DNA from: Azotobacter vinelandii CA
GTDB lineage: Bacteria; Pseudomonadota; Gammaproteobacteria; Pseudomonadales; Pseudomonadaceae
Reading direction: 5' to 3'
Assembly: GCF_000380335.1 (NCBI RefSeq)
Contig: NC_021149.1
Span: forward strand, 2,470,501 to 2,534,500
DNA length: 64,000 nucleotides
Position 1 is the first letter of the stretch. Each line of letters opens with the position of its first letter. This document shows positions 1 through 8,443 of the stretch, piece after piece. A program made the translations under genes and the position numbers. Below the pieces are notes generated by a model. That model saw nothing but the letters and a program-made list of their open reading frames with translations, was not told where the DNA came from and made no database searches.

Positions 1-1
1 C

Positions 2-871
2 CTGTCCCAGTCCGCCTTCAGCCGCAGCATCCAGTCCCTGGAACACAGCGCCGGCTTCCAACTGGTCGACCGGGGTAGCAAGGATCTGCCGCCGACCCAG
101 CAGGGTCTGGTGCTGCTGGAGCATGCCCGGCGTCTGCTTCGCCAGGCACAGGAACTGGACAACGAGATCGGCCGCCTGAACGGCGCCGAGAGCGGTGCGT
201 TGCGCTTCGGCTGCGGGCCTGCGCCGGCGGCGCAACTGGTGCCCCAGGCAGTGGCCGGCTTCATCGCCGACTATCCCAGGGCACAGGTGAATTTCCAGGT
301 CGATAATTGGCAGGAGTTGAATGCGCGCCTGATCGCCGGCGAAATTGAATTCTTCGTCGCCGACACCCGCCGCTTCGAGGCCGACCCCGACTACCGGGTG
401 GTACGCCTGCAACCGCAGCGCTGGACGTTCTGCTGCCGGGAGGATCACCCACTGGCGCAAACCGGGGCGCCGACCTGCCGGGAGCTGTTCGCCTTCCCGC
501 TGGCCACCACCTTCCGTCCGCCGAACATTCGCAAGGTATTGGTGGATTACAGCGGTCGACGTGACTTCCAGCCCGCCGTGGAGTGCGAGCACTCCTACGC
601 GCTGCTCAACGTGGTGCTGCATTCGGACGCCATCGGCATCGGCAGTGCGCTCAACCTGGAGCCCTACATCCTGCGCGGCAACCTCAGGCTCCTGACCCCG
701 CGGGATCTGCCCGAGCATCTGGAGGAGCTGCACACCCGCTACGGAATCGTCAGCCGCAACGGGCGCACGCTCTCGCCGCTGGCCCAGGCGATGATCGCCC
801 GCATCGAATACACCGACCGCGCTCTTACGGAACGGTTGTCCGGCCTGCCGTCGACCTGCGGATGCTGTTGA
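2..871 (+). CDS. LysR-family transcriptional regulator, 5' end outside window
   Basis: The reading frame is open from the first bases of the window to TGA at 869-871, giving 289 visible residues. The start codon and the first part of the helix-turn-helix lie to the left. The first visible residues (LSQSAFSRSIQSLE) are the recognition helix of a LysR winged helix-turn-helix. A linker helix follows, and from about residue 60 there is a periplasmic-binding-like effector domain. The regulated genes are not in view. The gene ends 59 bp before the 5' boundary of the group II intron, so the intron sits behind it and does not break it. Family certain, target unknown. Confidence 0.85.
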   Translation: MSQSAFSRSIQSLEHSAGFQLVDRGSKDLPPTQQGLVLLEHARRLLRQAQELDNEIGRLNGAESGALRFGCGPAPAAQLVPQAVAGFIADYPRAQVNFQVDNWQELNARLIAGEIEFFVADTRRFEADPDYRVVRLQPQRWTFCCREDHPLAQTGAPTCRELFAFPLATTFRPPNIRKVLVDYSGRRDFQPAVECEHSYALLNVVLHSDAIGIGSALNLEPYILRGNLRLLTPRDLPEHLEELHTRYGIVSRNGRTLSPLAQAMIARIEYTDRALTERLSGLPSTCGCC

Positions 872-1451
872 TGCACGAGGCTCGCTCGCTTGTCACCTGG
901 GGCCAAAGGACCGAGTGTCTTGAACGCTTAGTGCGCCAGTTAAAGCTGGCGGAGGATAGTCGATGAAAGTTCGATACTGGTAAGAAATGGCGAATCAACC
1001 AGCCCCCGAGTCATGCACGTTGCACCGTGAGGTGCAGGGTGAAGCGTTGACAGGGGAAACCGATGGGCCAGCCATTGAGCCGCGTAATCAGAAATCCGGG
1101 ACGCCGATGCTGTTAAGCGAAGCAGAAGGCAATACGGGGCATGGCGTTATACGCCAGTCATGCCCTGGTCCTGCGCGGTCGGAGACCCTGCGCACGTCGG
1201 GAAGTCCTTCGCACAGAAACTGGGAGATCTCAGTGATGCCCGGTGCGCATGCACTGGGCGGAGCAGGCAAGGCCAAAAGCTGTAACCCTGCTGTCTACGT
1301 CGCTGAGAAGTCGGATACGTCCGTAGTACCTGAGAAACCGTCGAACAAAGGGGCTAGCCCTGCGGAGAGGGTGGAGGAAAGGGGCGTAGCCAAGGGGAAC
1401 ACCGACAAGAACCCCACGCCCCGGACGCTGAGCCGGAGCAGTTGCGTGTCG

Positions 1452-2762
1452 ATGGGACTTGAAGGTGTACGTGAAGCAGCCCGTAGGGACAAGGGTATGC
1501 AGTTCACGGCATTGTTGCACCACATCACACCGCAACTGTTGGCGCAGAGCTTCTACGCACTTCGCCGCGACGCGGCGGTGGGAGTGGACGGTATGTCGTG
1601 GCGAGAATACGAAGAAGACCTCCACCAGAGGGTGGGCAAGTTGCACGCACGGCTCCACAGAGGAGCCTATCGGGCAACGCCGTCACGGCGGGTATATATC
1701 CCCAAAGCTGATGGCAGGCAGCGGCCACTGGGTATTGCCTCTTTGGAGGACAAGATCGTACAGCAGGCAGTCGTCACCGTTCTGAATGCGATCTATGAGG
1801 AGGATTTCCAGGGGTTCTCGTATGGGTTTCGGCCGGGACGAAGCCAGCACGATGCGCTGGATGCGTTGACGGTCGCGCTCAAGAGCCAGAAGGTGAACTG
1901 GATACTGGACGCGGACATCACGTCGTTCTTTGACGAGATCGACCATGAATGGATGCTGATGTTTCTGGGGCACCGAATTGCAGACCGACGCATGCTCGGA
2001 CTCATCTGCAAATGGCTTCAGGCGGGAGTAATGGAGGATGGCCGTAGGTTGGCTGCGACCAAGGGGACTCCCCAAGGCGCAGTGATATCGCCGTTGCTGG
2101 CGAATATCTATCTTCACTACGTGCTGGATCTGTGGGCAAGGCAGTGGCGCCAACGGCATGCCCGTGGCGAGATGATTGTTGTGCGCTACGCGGACGACAG
2201 CGTGGTGGGTTTCAGGACGCAATGGCAGGCGCAGCGTTTCCTGGTGCAGTTGCAGGAACGCATGGCCAGGTTCGGTCTATCTCTTAATGCCTCGAAAACA
2301 CGGCTGATCGAGTTCGGTCGCTTTGCTGTACAGAATCGCAGGCGGCAAGGGCTGGGCAAACCGGAGACGTTTGATTTCCTGGGCTTCACTCATTGCTGTA
2401 GTACCAACAGAAGCGGGGGATTTCAAATCCTGCGGCTGACGGTCAAGAAGCGGATGCGTGCGACACTGCAAGCCATCCGGATAGCACTGAATCGCCGGCG
2501 ACATGAGCCGATCCGAGTCGTAGGTCAATGGCTCGGCAGTGTGGTTGGAGGATATTTCAACTACCACGCCGTGCCGGGAAACCTGATCCGTCTTGACGGT
2601 TTTCGGGTGGCGGTTTGCCGTCTTTGGCGGCAAGCCCTCAAACGGCGCAGCCAGCGTAACCGGCTCCAGTGGTCGCGCTATGGACGCCTTGCAGACCTCT
2701 ATATACCAAGACCCAGAACTGCACATCCTTACCCTGAGGAGCGCTTCGCGTCACGTACCTGA
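1452..2762 (+). CDS. ltrA: Group II intron-encoded reverse transcriptase/maturase
   Basis: A 436-residue protein from ATG 1452. The frame is open further upstream, but that part overlaps structured intron RNA (domains I-IV) and reads as low-complexity sequence, so the internal ATG is preferred. Reverse transcriptase blocks are clear: the block with RRVYIPK and RPLGI, FSYGFRPGRS, and the catalytic YADD at residues 246-249. The maturase (X) domain follows at about 330-430. The chain ends without an HNH endonuclease domain, as in introns that prime from nascent DNA strands. The protein would help splicing of its host intron RNA and copy it into DNA targets. Intact, probably functional. Confidence 0.9.
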   Translation: MGLEGVREAARRDKGMQFTALLHHITPQLLAQSFYALRRDAAVGVDGMSWREYEEDLHQRVGKLHARLHRGAYRATPSRRVYIPKADGRQRPLGIASLEDKIVQQAVVTVLNAIYEEDFQGFSYGFRPGRSQHDALDALTVALKSQKVNWILDADITSFFDEIDHEWMLMFLGHRIADRRMLGLICKWLQAGVMEDGRRLAATKGTPQGAVISPLLANIYLHYVLDLWARQWRQRHARGEMIVVRYADDSVVGFRTQWQAQRFLVQLQERMARFGLSLNASKTRLIEFGRFAVQNRRRQGLGKPETFDFLGFTHCCSTNRSGGFQILRLTVKKRMRATLQAIRIALNRRRHEPIRVVGQWLGSVVGGYFNYHAVPGNLIRLDGFRVAVCRLWRQALKRRSQRNRLQWSRYGRLADLYIPRPRTAHPYPEERFASRT

Positions 2763-2767
2763 GGCAG

Positions 2768-2840
2768 GAGCCGTATGCGGTAGTTCCGCACGTACGGATC
2801 TGTGCGGGGGGTGGCAGGTAACTGCCATTCCTACCGCGAC
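2768..2840 (+). ncRNA. Group II intron domains V and VI
   Basis: 2768-2801 is a 34-nt domain V hairpin starting GAGCCGTATGCGG and closing CCGCACGTACGGATCT, the catalytic core of the ribozyme. 2802-2840 folds into domain VI: arms containing GTGGCAG and CTGCCAT with loop GTAA, and an unpaired A at 2833 as the branch point, leaving AC at the 3' splice site. Confidence 0.85.
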
Positions 2841-2889
2841 CTATAGGAACCTAGCTGTGGACAACCATATCGCTCGGAATCGTGCGTTG

Positions 2890-2923
2890 ACATCCTCCCC
2901 GTCCTTTAGGACGGGGAGGATGT
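2890..2923. repeat. 15-bp perfect inverted repeat (hairpin)
   Basis: ACATCCTCCCCGTCC at 2890-2904 pairs perfectly with 2909-2923 across a TTTA loop. It can act as a terminator-like stem between the intron and the convergent nfsB gene. It is also the kind of hairpin that class C group II introns use as insertion target, and an intron-like 5' end starts at 2922. Hairpins of the same sequence style also occur at IS200/IS605-family ends, so a lost transposon end is an alternative. Confidence 0.75.
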
Positions 2924-2990
2924 GCGCGCCCAGCATGGGCGCGATCTTGGAGGTGAAAGTTCTCCCACGAGCTGGCTACAGCGAGTGACG
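2922..2990 (+). mobile_element. 5' remnant of a second group II intron
   Basis: GTGCG at 2922 is followed by a short hairpin (GCGCCC ... GGGCGC) and a GGAGGTGAAAGT motif, the layout of the first bases of a bacterial group II intron and parallel to the start of the complete intron at 931. The sequence differs from that intron, so it is a different element. It fades out before the nfsB stop at 3008, and no maturase or domain V follows. The 3' boundary is approximate. Confidence 0.55.
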
Positions 2991-3007
2991 GCTGCCCCCT
3001 ATGCCGA

Positions 3008-3661
3008 TCAAAGGAAGGTGAAGATGTCTTCGGTCGGCAGGCGCGACTTCGGCAGCTTGGCGTTGAAGTCGTCTTCGCTGCGATAGCCCAGGCTGACGAT
3101 CACCACGCTGGTGAAGCCGCGCTCGCGCAGGCCCAGTTCTTCGTCGAGCCTGTGGAAGTCGAAGCCCTCGATGGGTGTGGCGTCCACGCCCGAGGCGGCG
3201 GCGCCGAGCAGCAGGGTGCCGAGGGCCAGGTAGACCTGCTTCTCCATCCAGTGCTGCAGGTCCTTGCGGTCGTAGCGGTGCAAATTGACGTAGGAGCTGC
3301 GCACGTTGCCCTGGCCGGCCTTGCCTTCCGGGTTGGCGTAGCGGCCGTCGAGGTCTTCCTGGTTGAGCACGGCCTTGAGGTGGGCCGCGTCCAGGTCGGT
3401 GCGGGCGCAGAGCACCACGACGTGCGAGGCGTTGAGGATCTTCGCCTCGTTGTAGGCGTAGCCGTCCTGGGTCGCCTTGGCGATGCGGGCCTTGCCCTCG
3501 TCGCTGGCGGCGATGACATGGTGCCAGGGTTGCGAATTCACCGAGGACGGGCTGTAGCGCAGCAGGGTCTGCAACTCTTCCATGATGTTGGCGGGCACCT
3601 TGCGGCTGGGGTCGTAGGCCTTGGTGGTGTAGCGGGTCCTGGCGGCATTGGCGATGCTCAA
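3008..3661 (-). CDS. nfsB: Oxygen-insensitive NAD(P)H nitroreductase (NfsB type)
   Basis: An FMN-dependent nitroreductase/dihydropteridine reductase that reduces nitroaromatics and quinones with NAD(P)H. The protein follows E. coli NfsB almost end to end, including YSPSSVNSQPWH, NASHVVVLCA, NQEDLDGR, PIEGFD and the C-terminal AKLPKSRLP. I chose TTG at 3661 as start: it has AGGAG 8-9 bases upstream and gives 217 residues, the length of the E. coli enzyme, while the longer open frame adds a low-complexity N-terminus. A LysR gene is transcribed divergently 140 bp away, the usual arrangement for a regulator of this gene. Cytoplasmic. Confidence 0.9.
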   Translation of the reverse strand: MSIANAARTRYTTKAYDPSRKVPANIMEELQTLLRYSPSSVNSQPWHHVIAASDEGKARIAKATQDGYAYNEAKILNASHVVVLCARTDLDAAHLKAVLNQEDLDGRYANPEGKAGQGNVRSSYVNLHRYDRKDLQHWMEKQVYLALGTLLLGAAASGVDATPIEGFDFHRLDEELGLRERGFTSVVIVSLGYRSEDDFNAKLPKSRLPTEDIFTFL

Positions 3662-3783
3662 GGTTTGTTCTCCTGTCGATGATTTCCCGAGGCTGTTTCC
3701 ACCCGCGCTCCGGGGCGGCGGGCGGCTGGGTGGATGTTCGGCCGTGCGGCTTTCAGTGAAAAGCAGCAAAATCAGCCAACACC

Positions 3784-3800
3784 TTCACACCGGGAGTGAA
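3784..3800. promoter_or_regulatory. LysR-type inverted repeat over the divergent regulator's start
   Basis: TTCAC-N7-GTGAA at 3784-3800 has the spaced-dyad form of a LysR binding box. It lies over the ribosome-binding region of the LysR gene at 3802. A second small dyad, TTTCA-G-TGAAA, lies at 3751-3761. Both are in the 140-bp nfsB/LysR divergent region. Role in autoregulation is inferred. Confidence 0.4.
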
Positions 3801-3801
3801 A

Positions 3802-4761
3802 ATGATCCGTCTGGAGGACCTCGCCCTGTTCGTCCGTTCCGCCGCCCTCGGCAGCTTTTCCGCCGTGGCCCGGGAGGTCGACCTGCTGCCCGGGCAGGTC
3901 AGCGCGGCGATCAAGCGCCTGGAGCGGGACCTGGACATCCGCCTGTTCGCCCGTTCGACGCGCAGCCTGCGGCTGACCGCCGAGGGCGAGCAGTACCTGC
4001 CCTATGCCGAACGGGTGCTGGAGACCCTGCGCGAAGGCCACGAGCGCCTGCACCGGGAGCGGGCCGGGTTGCAGGGCCTGCTGCAGGTCAGCGCGCCTTC
4101 CGACCTGGGGCGCAACCTGCTGCTGCCCTGGCTCTCGGCGTTCTGCCGCGAGCACCCGCGCCTGACCCTGCGCCTGCTGCTGTCCGATCAGGTCGCCGAC
4201 ATCTTCCGCGATCCGATCGACGTGGCGATCCGCTATGGCCCCATGGAGGACGCCAGCTTCATCGCCCTGCCGCTGGCGCCGGACAACCGCCGGGTGCTGG
4301 TGGCCGCGCCGGATTATCTGCAGCGCTGCGGCCGGCCACGGACGCTCGACGAACTGGCCGGGCACGTCTGCCTGGTCTACCTGCTGGGCGGGCGGGCCCA
4401 TGACAAGTGGGGATTCGAAGAGGGGGGGCGCCGGCGGGTGATCGCCGTTCGCGGCGGGCTGCTGAGCGACGATGCCGATGTGGTGCGGCGCTGGGCCATC
4501 GCCGGGCACGGCATCGCCTACAAGTCCTGGCTGGACGTGGGCGAGGACGTGGCCGCCGGGCGCCTGGAGCTGTTGCTCGGGGACTGTCCGGGCGAAGCGG
4601 CGCCGCTGCATCTGGTCTGTCCGCATCGCAAGCAGTTCTCGCCGGCGGTCCAGCAACTGTACGCCCTGCTCAAAAGCCGTTTCGCGGCATTGGGCGAGCG
4701 CATGCGGCGGCGAGCCTTGGCTCCCTCTCCCCACGGGGGAGAGGGCTGGGGAGAGGGCTGA
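3802..4761 (+). CDS. LysR-family transcriptional regulator, divergent from nfsB
   Basis: N-terminal winged helix-turn-helix (about residues 1-60, MIRLEDLALFVRSAALGSFS start, then SAAIKRLERDLDIRLFARSTR) and a substrate-binding domain of the CrgA/AaeR-like type. ATG 3802 has GGGAG 6 bases upstream; an in-frame GTG at 3796 is possible. 319 residues. The last residues (SPHGGEGWGEG) come from a dispersed GC-rich repeat at 4723-4757, so the natural C-terminus has been altered or extended by the repeat. Divergent position suggests control of nfsB, possibly in answer to electrophiles or quinones; this is inference. Confidence 0.85.
   Translation: MIRLEDLALFVRSAALGSFSAVAREVDLLPGQVSAAIKRLERDLDIRLFARSTRSLRLTAEGEQYLPYAERVLETLREGHERLHRERAGLQGLLQVSAPSDLGRNLLLPWLSAFCREHPRLTLRLLLSDQVADIFRDPIDVAIRYGPMEDASFIALPLAPDNRRVLVAAPDYLQRCGRPRTLDELAGHVCLVYLLGGRAHDKWGFEEGGRRRVIAVRGGLLSDDADVVRRWAIAGHGIAYKSWLDVGEDVAAGRLELLLGDCPGEAAPLHLVCPHRKQFSPAVQQLYALLKSRFAALGERMRRRALAPSPHGGEGWGEG
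4723..4757. repeat. GC-rich dispersed repeat with 10-bp stem
   Basis: CCCTCTCCCC pairs with GGGGAGAGGG across ACG (4723-4745), and a second GGGGAGAGGG half follows at 4748-4757. This type of CCCTCTCCC...GGGAGAGGG unit is scattered through pseudomonad genomes. It supplies the end of the LysR reading frame and lies between two convergent genes, so it may also act as a terminator. Confidence 0.6.
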
Positions 4762-4778
4762 AACTACACCGCTCGGAC

Positions 4779-5765
4779 TCAGCGATTCACATCGACCACG
4801 ACCCGCCCGCGCACTTTCCCGGCGAGCAGTTCGCCGGCCGCGGGGATGGCTTCGCCCAGGCCGATCCCGGTGGTGATCTCGTCCAGCAGCGACAGGTCGA
4901 GGTCGCGGGCCAGGCGTTCCCAGGCGACGATGCGGTCCGCGCGGGGGCGCATCACGCTGTCGATACCGGCCAGGGTGACGCCGCGCAGGATGAAGGGCGC
5001 CACCGTGGCCGGGAAGTCCATGCCCTGGGCCAGGCCGCAGGCGGCGACGGTGCCGCCGTAACGGGTCGCGGCGCAGGCATTGGCCAGGGTATGGCTGCCC
5101 ACCGAGTCGATCACCCCGGCCCAGCGCTCCTTGGCCAGCGGCCGGCCGGGCTCGGAGAGGCTGGCGCGGTCGATGATCTCGCCGGCGCCGAGCTTCTTCA
5201 GGTAGTCGGCCTGTTCCGGGCGGCCGGTGGAGGCCACCACCCGATAGCCGAGGCGGGCGAGCAGGGCGATGGCGACGCCGCCGACCCCGCCGTTGGCGCC
5301 GGTGACCAGGATCTCGCCCTGCTCGGGCGTCACGCTGTGGCGCTCCAGGGCCAGCACCGACAACATCGCGGTGTAGCCGGCGGTGCCGACGGCCATCGCC
5401 TGGCGGGCCGTGAAGCCACGGGGCAGGGGGATCAGCCAGCGGCCGTCCAGGCGCGCCTTCTGCGCCAGCCCGCCCCAGTGGTTCTCGCCGACGCCCCAGC
5501 CGTTGAGCAGGACCGCATCGCCGACCTCGAAGTCCGGATTGGCGCTGGCTTCCACCGTACCCGCCAGGTCGATCCCCGGCACCATCGGAAACTTGCGCAC
5601 CACCGGGCCCTTGCCGGTGATGGCCAGCGCATCCTTGTAGTTGAGCGTGCTGTAGTCCACCCGCACGGTCACATCGCCCTCGGGCAGTTGCGCCTCGTCC
5701 AGGGTGGCGCTGCGCGCGCGGTAACCCGCCGCGTCGTCCTTCTCGATCAGGATCGCTTCGAACAT
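4779..5765 (-). CDS. acuI: Acrylyl-CoA reductase-type MDR oxidoreductase (AcuI/YhdH)
   Basis: A zinc-independent medium-chain dehydrogenase of 328 residues, the family's usual length. It carries [20 protein letters not shown] near the N-terminus, the [11 protein letters not shown] segment, and a Rossmann motif [10 protein letters not shown] at 156-165 followed by [12 protein letters not shown], which fits NADPH use. Relatives reduce toxic acryloyl-CoA to propionyl-CoA. SD AAGGAG precedes the ATG. A TetR-type palindrome lies 16-30 bp upstream of the start codon and a near-identical one about 100 bp further, so repression by a TetR protein encoded elsewhere is likely. Convergent with the LysR gene. 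Confidence 0.88.
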   Translation of the reverse strand: MFEAILIEKDDAAGYRARSATLDEAQLPEGDVTVRVDYSTLNYKDALAITGKGPVVRKFPMVPGIDLAGTVEASANPDFEVGDAVLLNGWGVGENHWGGLAQKARLDGRWLIPLPRGFTARQAMAVGTAGYTAMLSVLALERHSVTPEQGEILVTGANGGVGGVAIALLARLGYRVVASTGRPEQADYLKKLGAGEIIDRASLSEPGRPLAKERWAGVIDSVGSHTLANACAATRYGGTVAACGLAQGMDFPATVAPFILRGVTLAGIDSVMRPRADRIVAWERLARDLDLSLLDEITTGIGLGEAIPAAGELLAGKVRGRVVVDVNR

Positions 5766-5780
5766 GCCCCGTCTCCTTTT

Positions 5781-5795
5781 TAGACCGGTCGTCTA
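5781..5795. promoter_or_regulatory. TetR-type operator 1 upstream of acuI
   Basis: TAGACCGGTCGTCTA with perfect TAGAC/GTCTA outer arms, 16 bp before the acuI start codon. The form resembles NemR-type operators (TAGAC...GTCTA). Confidence 0.6.
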
Positions 5796-6329
5796 TTTCT
5801 GGTCGAAAAATATGCCAGGACCTGCGTGAGCGGGCCTGGCCCTTTCCCGCAGTCGTTCCTTGGGATCGCTGCGAGCGCTACGGCAGCAGATTATAGACCG
5901 ATCGTCTCGAATGGCAAATCGGGCCGCTTGGCGCGGCCTGGAGGCGTACCGGCGAGGATGACGATGAAGGCGCCGGTCGGACCGGCGAATCGCATCCGGC
6001 CAACTTGGAGGCCTTTCCCTTTTCTACTGAAATCGGAAATCGAGAGGGGGATAAGGCTTCATCCAGGAAAGACCGTGCATGAAACACCAAGTCATCAGGA
6101 ACGGCGGCTCCGGGCCGGTGTGCGGCCCCTGGGAGCGGCGGCGGGGACGGGAAGCCGGGCCGCTCGGGGCCGGATTCGTCGAGAGGACGGAGTCTGCTGT
6201 CTGGGGGAGGGAAACCGGCCCGTGCCGCGAAAACGCGCGGGACGCTCTTCGGTGGGGGCGGTTGTCCCTGTACTACGCTTTCCCTGTCGCAGTCGCCCGC
6301 GCCGGTCGCGGGCGGCTCGGGAGGAAGGC
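5796..6329. other. Non-coding stretch between acuI and the GNAT gene
   Basis: About 530 bp holding the promoter side of acuI, operator 2 at 5894-5908, and the leader of the acetyltransferase gene. Reading frames through it are low-complexity and lack ribosome sites; no gene is recognised. Confidence 0.5.
5894..5908. promoter_or_regulatory. TetR-type operator 2 upstream of acuI
   Basis: TAGACCGATCGTCTC matches operator 1 at 13 of 15 positions and keeps the AGAC/GTCT arms. Its centre is 113 bp from that of operator 1, close to eleven helical turns, so the two could be bridged or serve a second promoter reading right. Confidence 0.5.
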
Positions 6330-7184
6330 ATGCAACAGGAAACCTATGAAATCGCCACCATGAGTCGCCGCGAAGTCGATCTGGCGATCGACTGGGCGGC
6401 CAACGAGGGCTGGAATCCGGGCATTCACGATGCGGAGTGCTTTCATGCGGCCGACCCGGACGGCTTCCTGATCGGGCTCTTGAACGACGAGCCGGTCGCC
6501 ACGGTTTCGGCGGTCCGCTATGACGATTCCTTCGGTTTCATCGGCCTTTACATCGTCAGGCCGGAATACCGGGGCCGGGGTTACGGTTCGCGTATCCTCG
6601 GCGCCGCGACCGCGCGTCTCGCCGGATGCAATATCGGGCTCGATGGCGTGGTGGGCCAGCAGGAGCACTACCGCGGGCTCGGTTTCCGGCTGGCCTACCG
6701 CAACGTGCGCTACGAGGGCTGGGGCCCCGGCGGCGCCTCCGCGGACTCCGGCGAATGCGTCGGACTGACTACCTTGCCCTTCGACCGGGTCGAGGCCTAT
6801 GACCGGGCCTTCTTCCCGGCGCCGCGGAGCCGCTTTCTCGAACGCTGGATCGCCCAGCCCGACGCCAGGGCACTGGGCGTCCTGCGGGAAGGGCGGCTCG
6901 CCGGCTACGGCGTTCGCCGCAAGTGCCTCGCCGGCCACAAGATCGGCCCCCTGTTCGCCGATACGCCGGCGCTGGCGCAAACGCTCCTGGCGGGGCTGCG
7001 CGAGGGCCTCGCGGAGGCGGAGCCGTTCTATCTGGACGTGCCGGAGGTCAACCGGGCGGCGCTCGGGCTGGCCGAGCGGCACGGCATGCGCATCGTCTTC
7101 GAGACGGCGCGGATGTATACGGGAGCCGATCCGGCGCTGTCGCTGGACCGTCTGTACGGGGTGACGACCTTCGAGCTGGGCTGA
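6330..7184 (+). CDS. GNAT-family N-acetyltransferase (YitH/HbsU type)
   Basis: A 284-residue cytoplasmic protein. The N-terminal half is a GNAT domain: after a GLYIVRPEY strand comes RGRGYG at 81-86, the acetyl-CoA pyrophosphate loop. The second half is a smaller acetyltransferase-like domain (about 150-280), the two-domain architecture of the YitH group. GAGGAAG stands just ahead of ATG 6330, which decides the start against a longer open frame with no conserved residues. Substrate unknown. It is followed by a 308-bp gap and a convergent operon, so it is probably monocistronic. Confidence 0.82.
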   Translation: MQQETYEIATMSRREVDLAIDWAANEGWNPGIHDAECFHAADPDGFLIGLLNDEPVATVSAVRYDDSFGFIGLYIVRPEYRGRGYGSRILGAATARLAGCNIGLDGVVGQQEHYRGLGFRLAYRNVRYEGWGPGGASADSGECVGLTTLPFDRVEAYDRAFFPAPRSRFLERWIAQPDARALGVLREGRLAGYGVRRKCLAGHKIGPLFADTPALAQTLLAGLREGLAEAEPFYLDVPEVNRAALGLAERHGMRIVFETARMYTGADPALSLDRLYGVTTFELG

Positions 7185-7492
7185 GTGTCGTGCCGCATTC
7201 GGCTATATCCAGCCGGGCTGGCCGATCTCGGCGCATGACGGGCGGCGGCATGGCCTGTCGACGGCCATGCTCGGCGAACCGTTGGTGGGGCTGCCGATAT
7301 CCGTCGGTCCGTTCGGCGAACCTCTCATCCTGGCGCTGCTGTGCGGCGTACTGGCGATCGCCGCCGGCATCGCCCTGATCGGCTGGCCGCGACGGCGCCG
7401 GGCGGCTTCCCGCGGATCGATCCGGCCAGGATGGCGTCCGGATGCGGTCGCTGGACCAATCGCGATGGCGCGAACGTGGACGGGCGGAGGGG
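7185..7492. other. Gap between convergent genes
   Basis: 308 bp. A plus-strand frame beginning at 7267 encodes about 45 hydrophobic residues and then runs antisense into ybhN; it has no ribosome site and is not convincing. No clear terminator hairpin was seen. Confidence 0.4.
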
Positions 7493-8443
7493 CTATGTCC
7501 GTGCCCGTTTCGCCCGCGCCTCGAGTCCCAGGTAGACCAGGCTGGCGACCAGCAGGGGCAGCAGGTAGTAGATCGCCCGGTAGCCGAGCAGCGCGGCGAG
7601 CACGCTGTCGCGTTCCGCCTGCTGGTGGAGCAGGGCGACGAACACCGTTTCCAATACGCCGAGCCCGGCGGGGATATGCGTGAGCACGCTGGCGATGCTG
7701 GCGATCAGCAGGGTGCCGAGCACGGTGCCGTAACCGACCTGCTGCTGCAGCAGGACATGGATGACCAGCGCCATCAGCAGCCAGTTGCCGGCGCCCAGGA
7801 CGAGCTGCCAGAGCGCCAGGCGCAGGCTCGGCAGGCCGAGCGCGTGTCCGCGCAGGCTCAGCACGCGGCGGCGGGAGAAGGCGCAGAGCGTCAGGTAGAG
7901 GCCGGCCAGCGCCAGCAGCAGGACGCCGAGGAGCCGCAGGTTGCCATGGTCGAGCGCCCAGTGCGCGGGAGGGCGCACGGCGCCGGCGGCGAAGACCAGG
8001 CCGGCGAGCAGCAGGTAGGCGATCCAGTTGGTCGTCAGGCTCAGGCTGTAGACCTGGGTTATCTGCACGGCGGACAGGCCGAGGCGCGAGTAGAGGCGGT
8101 AACGCAGGGCCAGGCCGCCGATCCAGGCGCCGAGGTTGAGGTTGAAGGCGTAGCAGACGAAGGTCACCGCCAGTACCTGGCCGGTCGGCAGATGGTGATG
8201 GGCATAGCGCCGCCCGAGCAGATCGAAGCAGGCATAGAGCAGGTGGCTGGCGGCGGCGATGGCCAGGGCCGACAGCAGGGTGCCCGGCCGGTAGTCGGCC
8301 AGCGTGGCGAACACGTTGCGCCATTCGATGTTGCGCGCCAGGCCGAACAGCAGTCCGGCCATCAGGATGAAGAAGGCCCAGACGAGGAGACGGCGGATCG
8401 GCGGCCAGTGCTCGCGCGTCCATGCGCCGAGGCCGGCTTTCAT
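7493..8443 (-). CDS. ybhN: YbhN-type inner membrane protein (UPF0104, LPG synthase TM-like)
   Basis: 316 residues, close to E. coli YbhN (318). It is almost all membrane: about eight hydrophobic segments, with the GLGVLE...HQQ pattern near the C-terminus shared with the flippase/synthase membrane domain of lysylphosphatidylglycerol synthases. The start ATG at 8443 overlaps the end of clsB by 4 bp, so translation is coupled. The ybhP-clsB-ybhN order matches E. coli, and a role in phospholipid handling beside the cardiolipin synthase is likely; the exact function is unknown. Confidence 0.85.
   Translation of the reverse strand: MKAGLGAWTREHWPPIRRLLVWAFFILMAGLLFGLARNIEWRNVFATLADYRPGTLLSALAIAAASHLLYACFDLLGRRYAHHHLPTGQVLAVTFVCYAFNLNLGAWIGGLALRYRLYSRLGLSAVQITQVYSLSLTTNWIAYLLLAGLVFAAGAVRPPAHWALDHGNLRLLGVLLLALAGLYLTLCAFSRRRVLSLRGHALGLPSLRLALWQLVLGAGNWLLMALVIHVLLQQQVGYGTVLGTLLIASIASVLTHIPAGLGVLETVFVALLHQQAERDSVLAALLGYRAIYYLLPLLVASLVYLGLEARAKRART

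Larger units (their letters stand above)
931..2840 (+). mobile_element. Complete group II intron (retroelement)
   Basis: The 5' boundary is GTGCG at 931-935, followed by a GC-rich hairpin and the GAAAGT-type motif of domain I. The element carries an internal maturase gene in domain IV. A canonical 34-nt domain V follows at 2768-2801, then a domain VI hairpin with a bulged A at 2833, 7 nt before the terminal AC at 2839-2840. Length is about 1.91 kb. Flanking exons are non-coding: LysR stops at 871 and the sequence after 2840 has no gene until 3008. All parts needed for self-splicing and retrohoming look present. The boundaries come from consensus ends, so either could be off by a few bases. 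Confidence 0.85.

Noticed and set aside
7267-7683. Short plus-strand frame with a hydrophobic start
   Set aside because: No ribosome site, runs antisense into ybhN, and no family resemblance.
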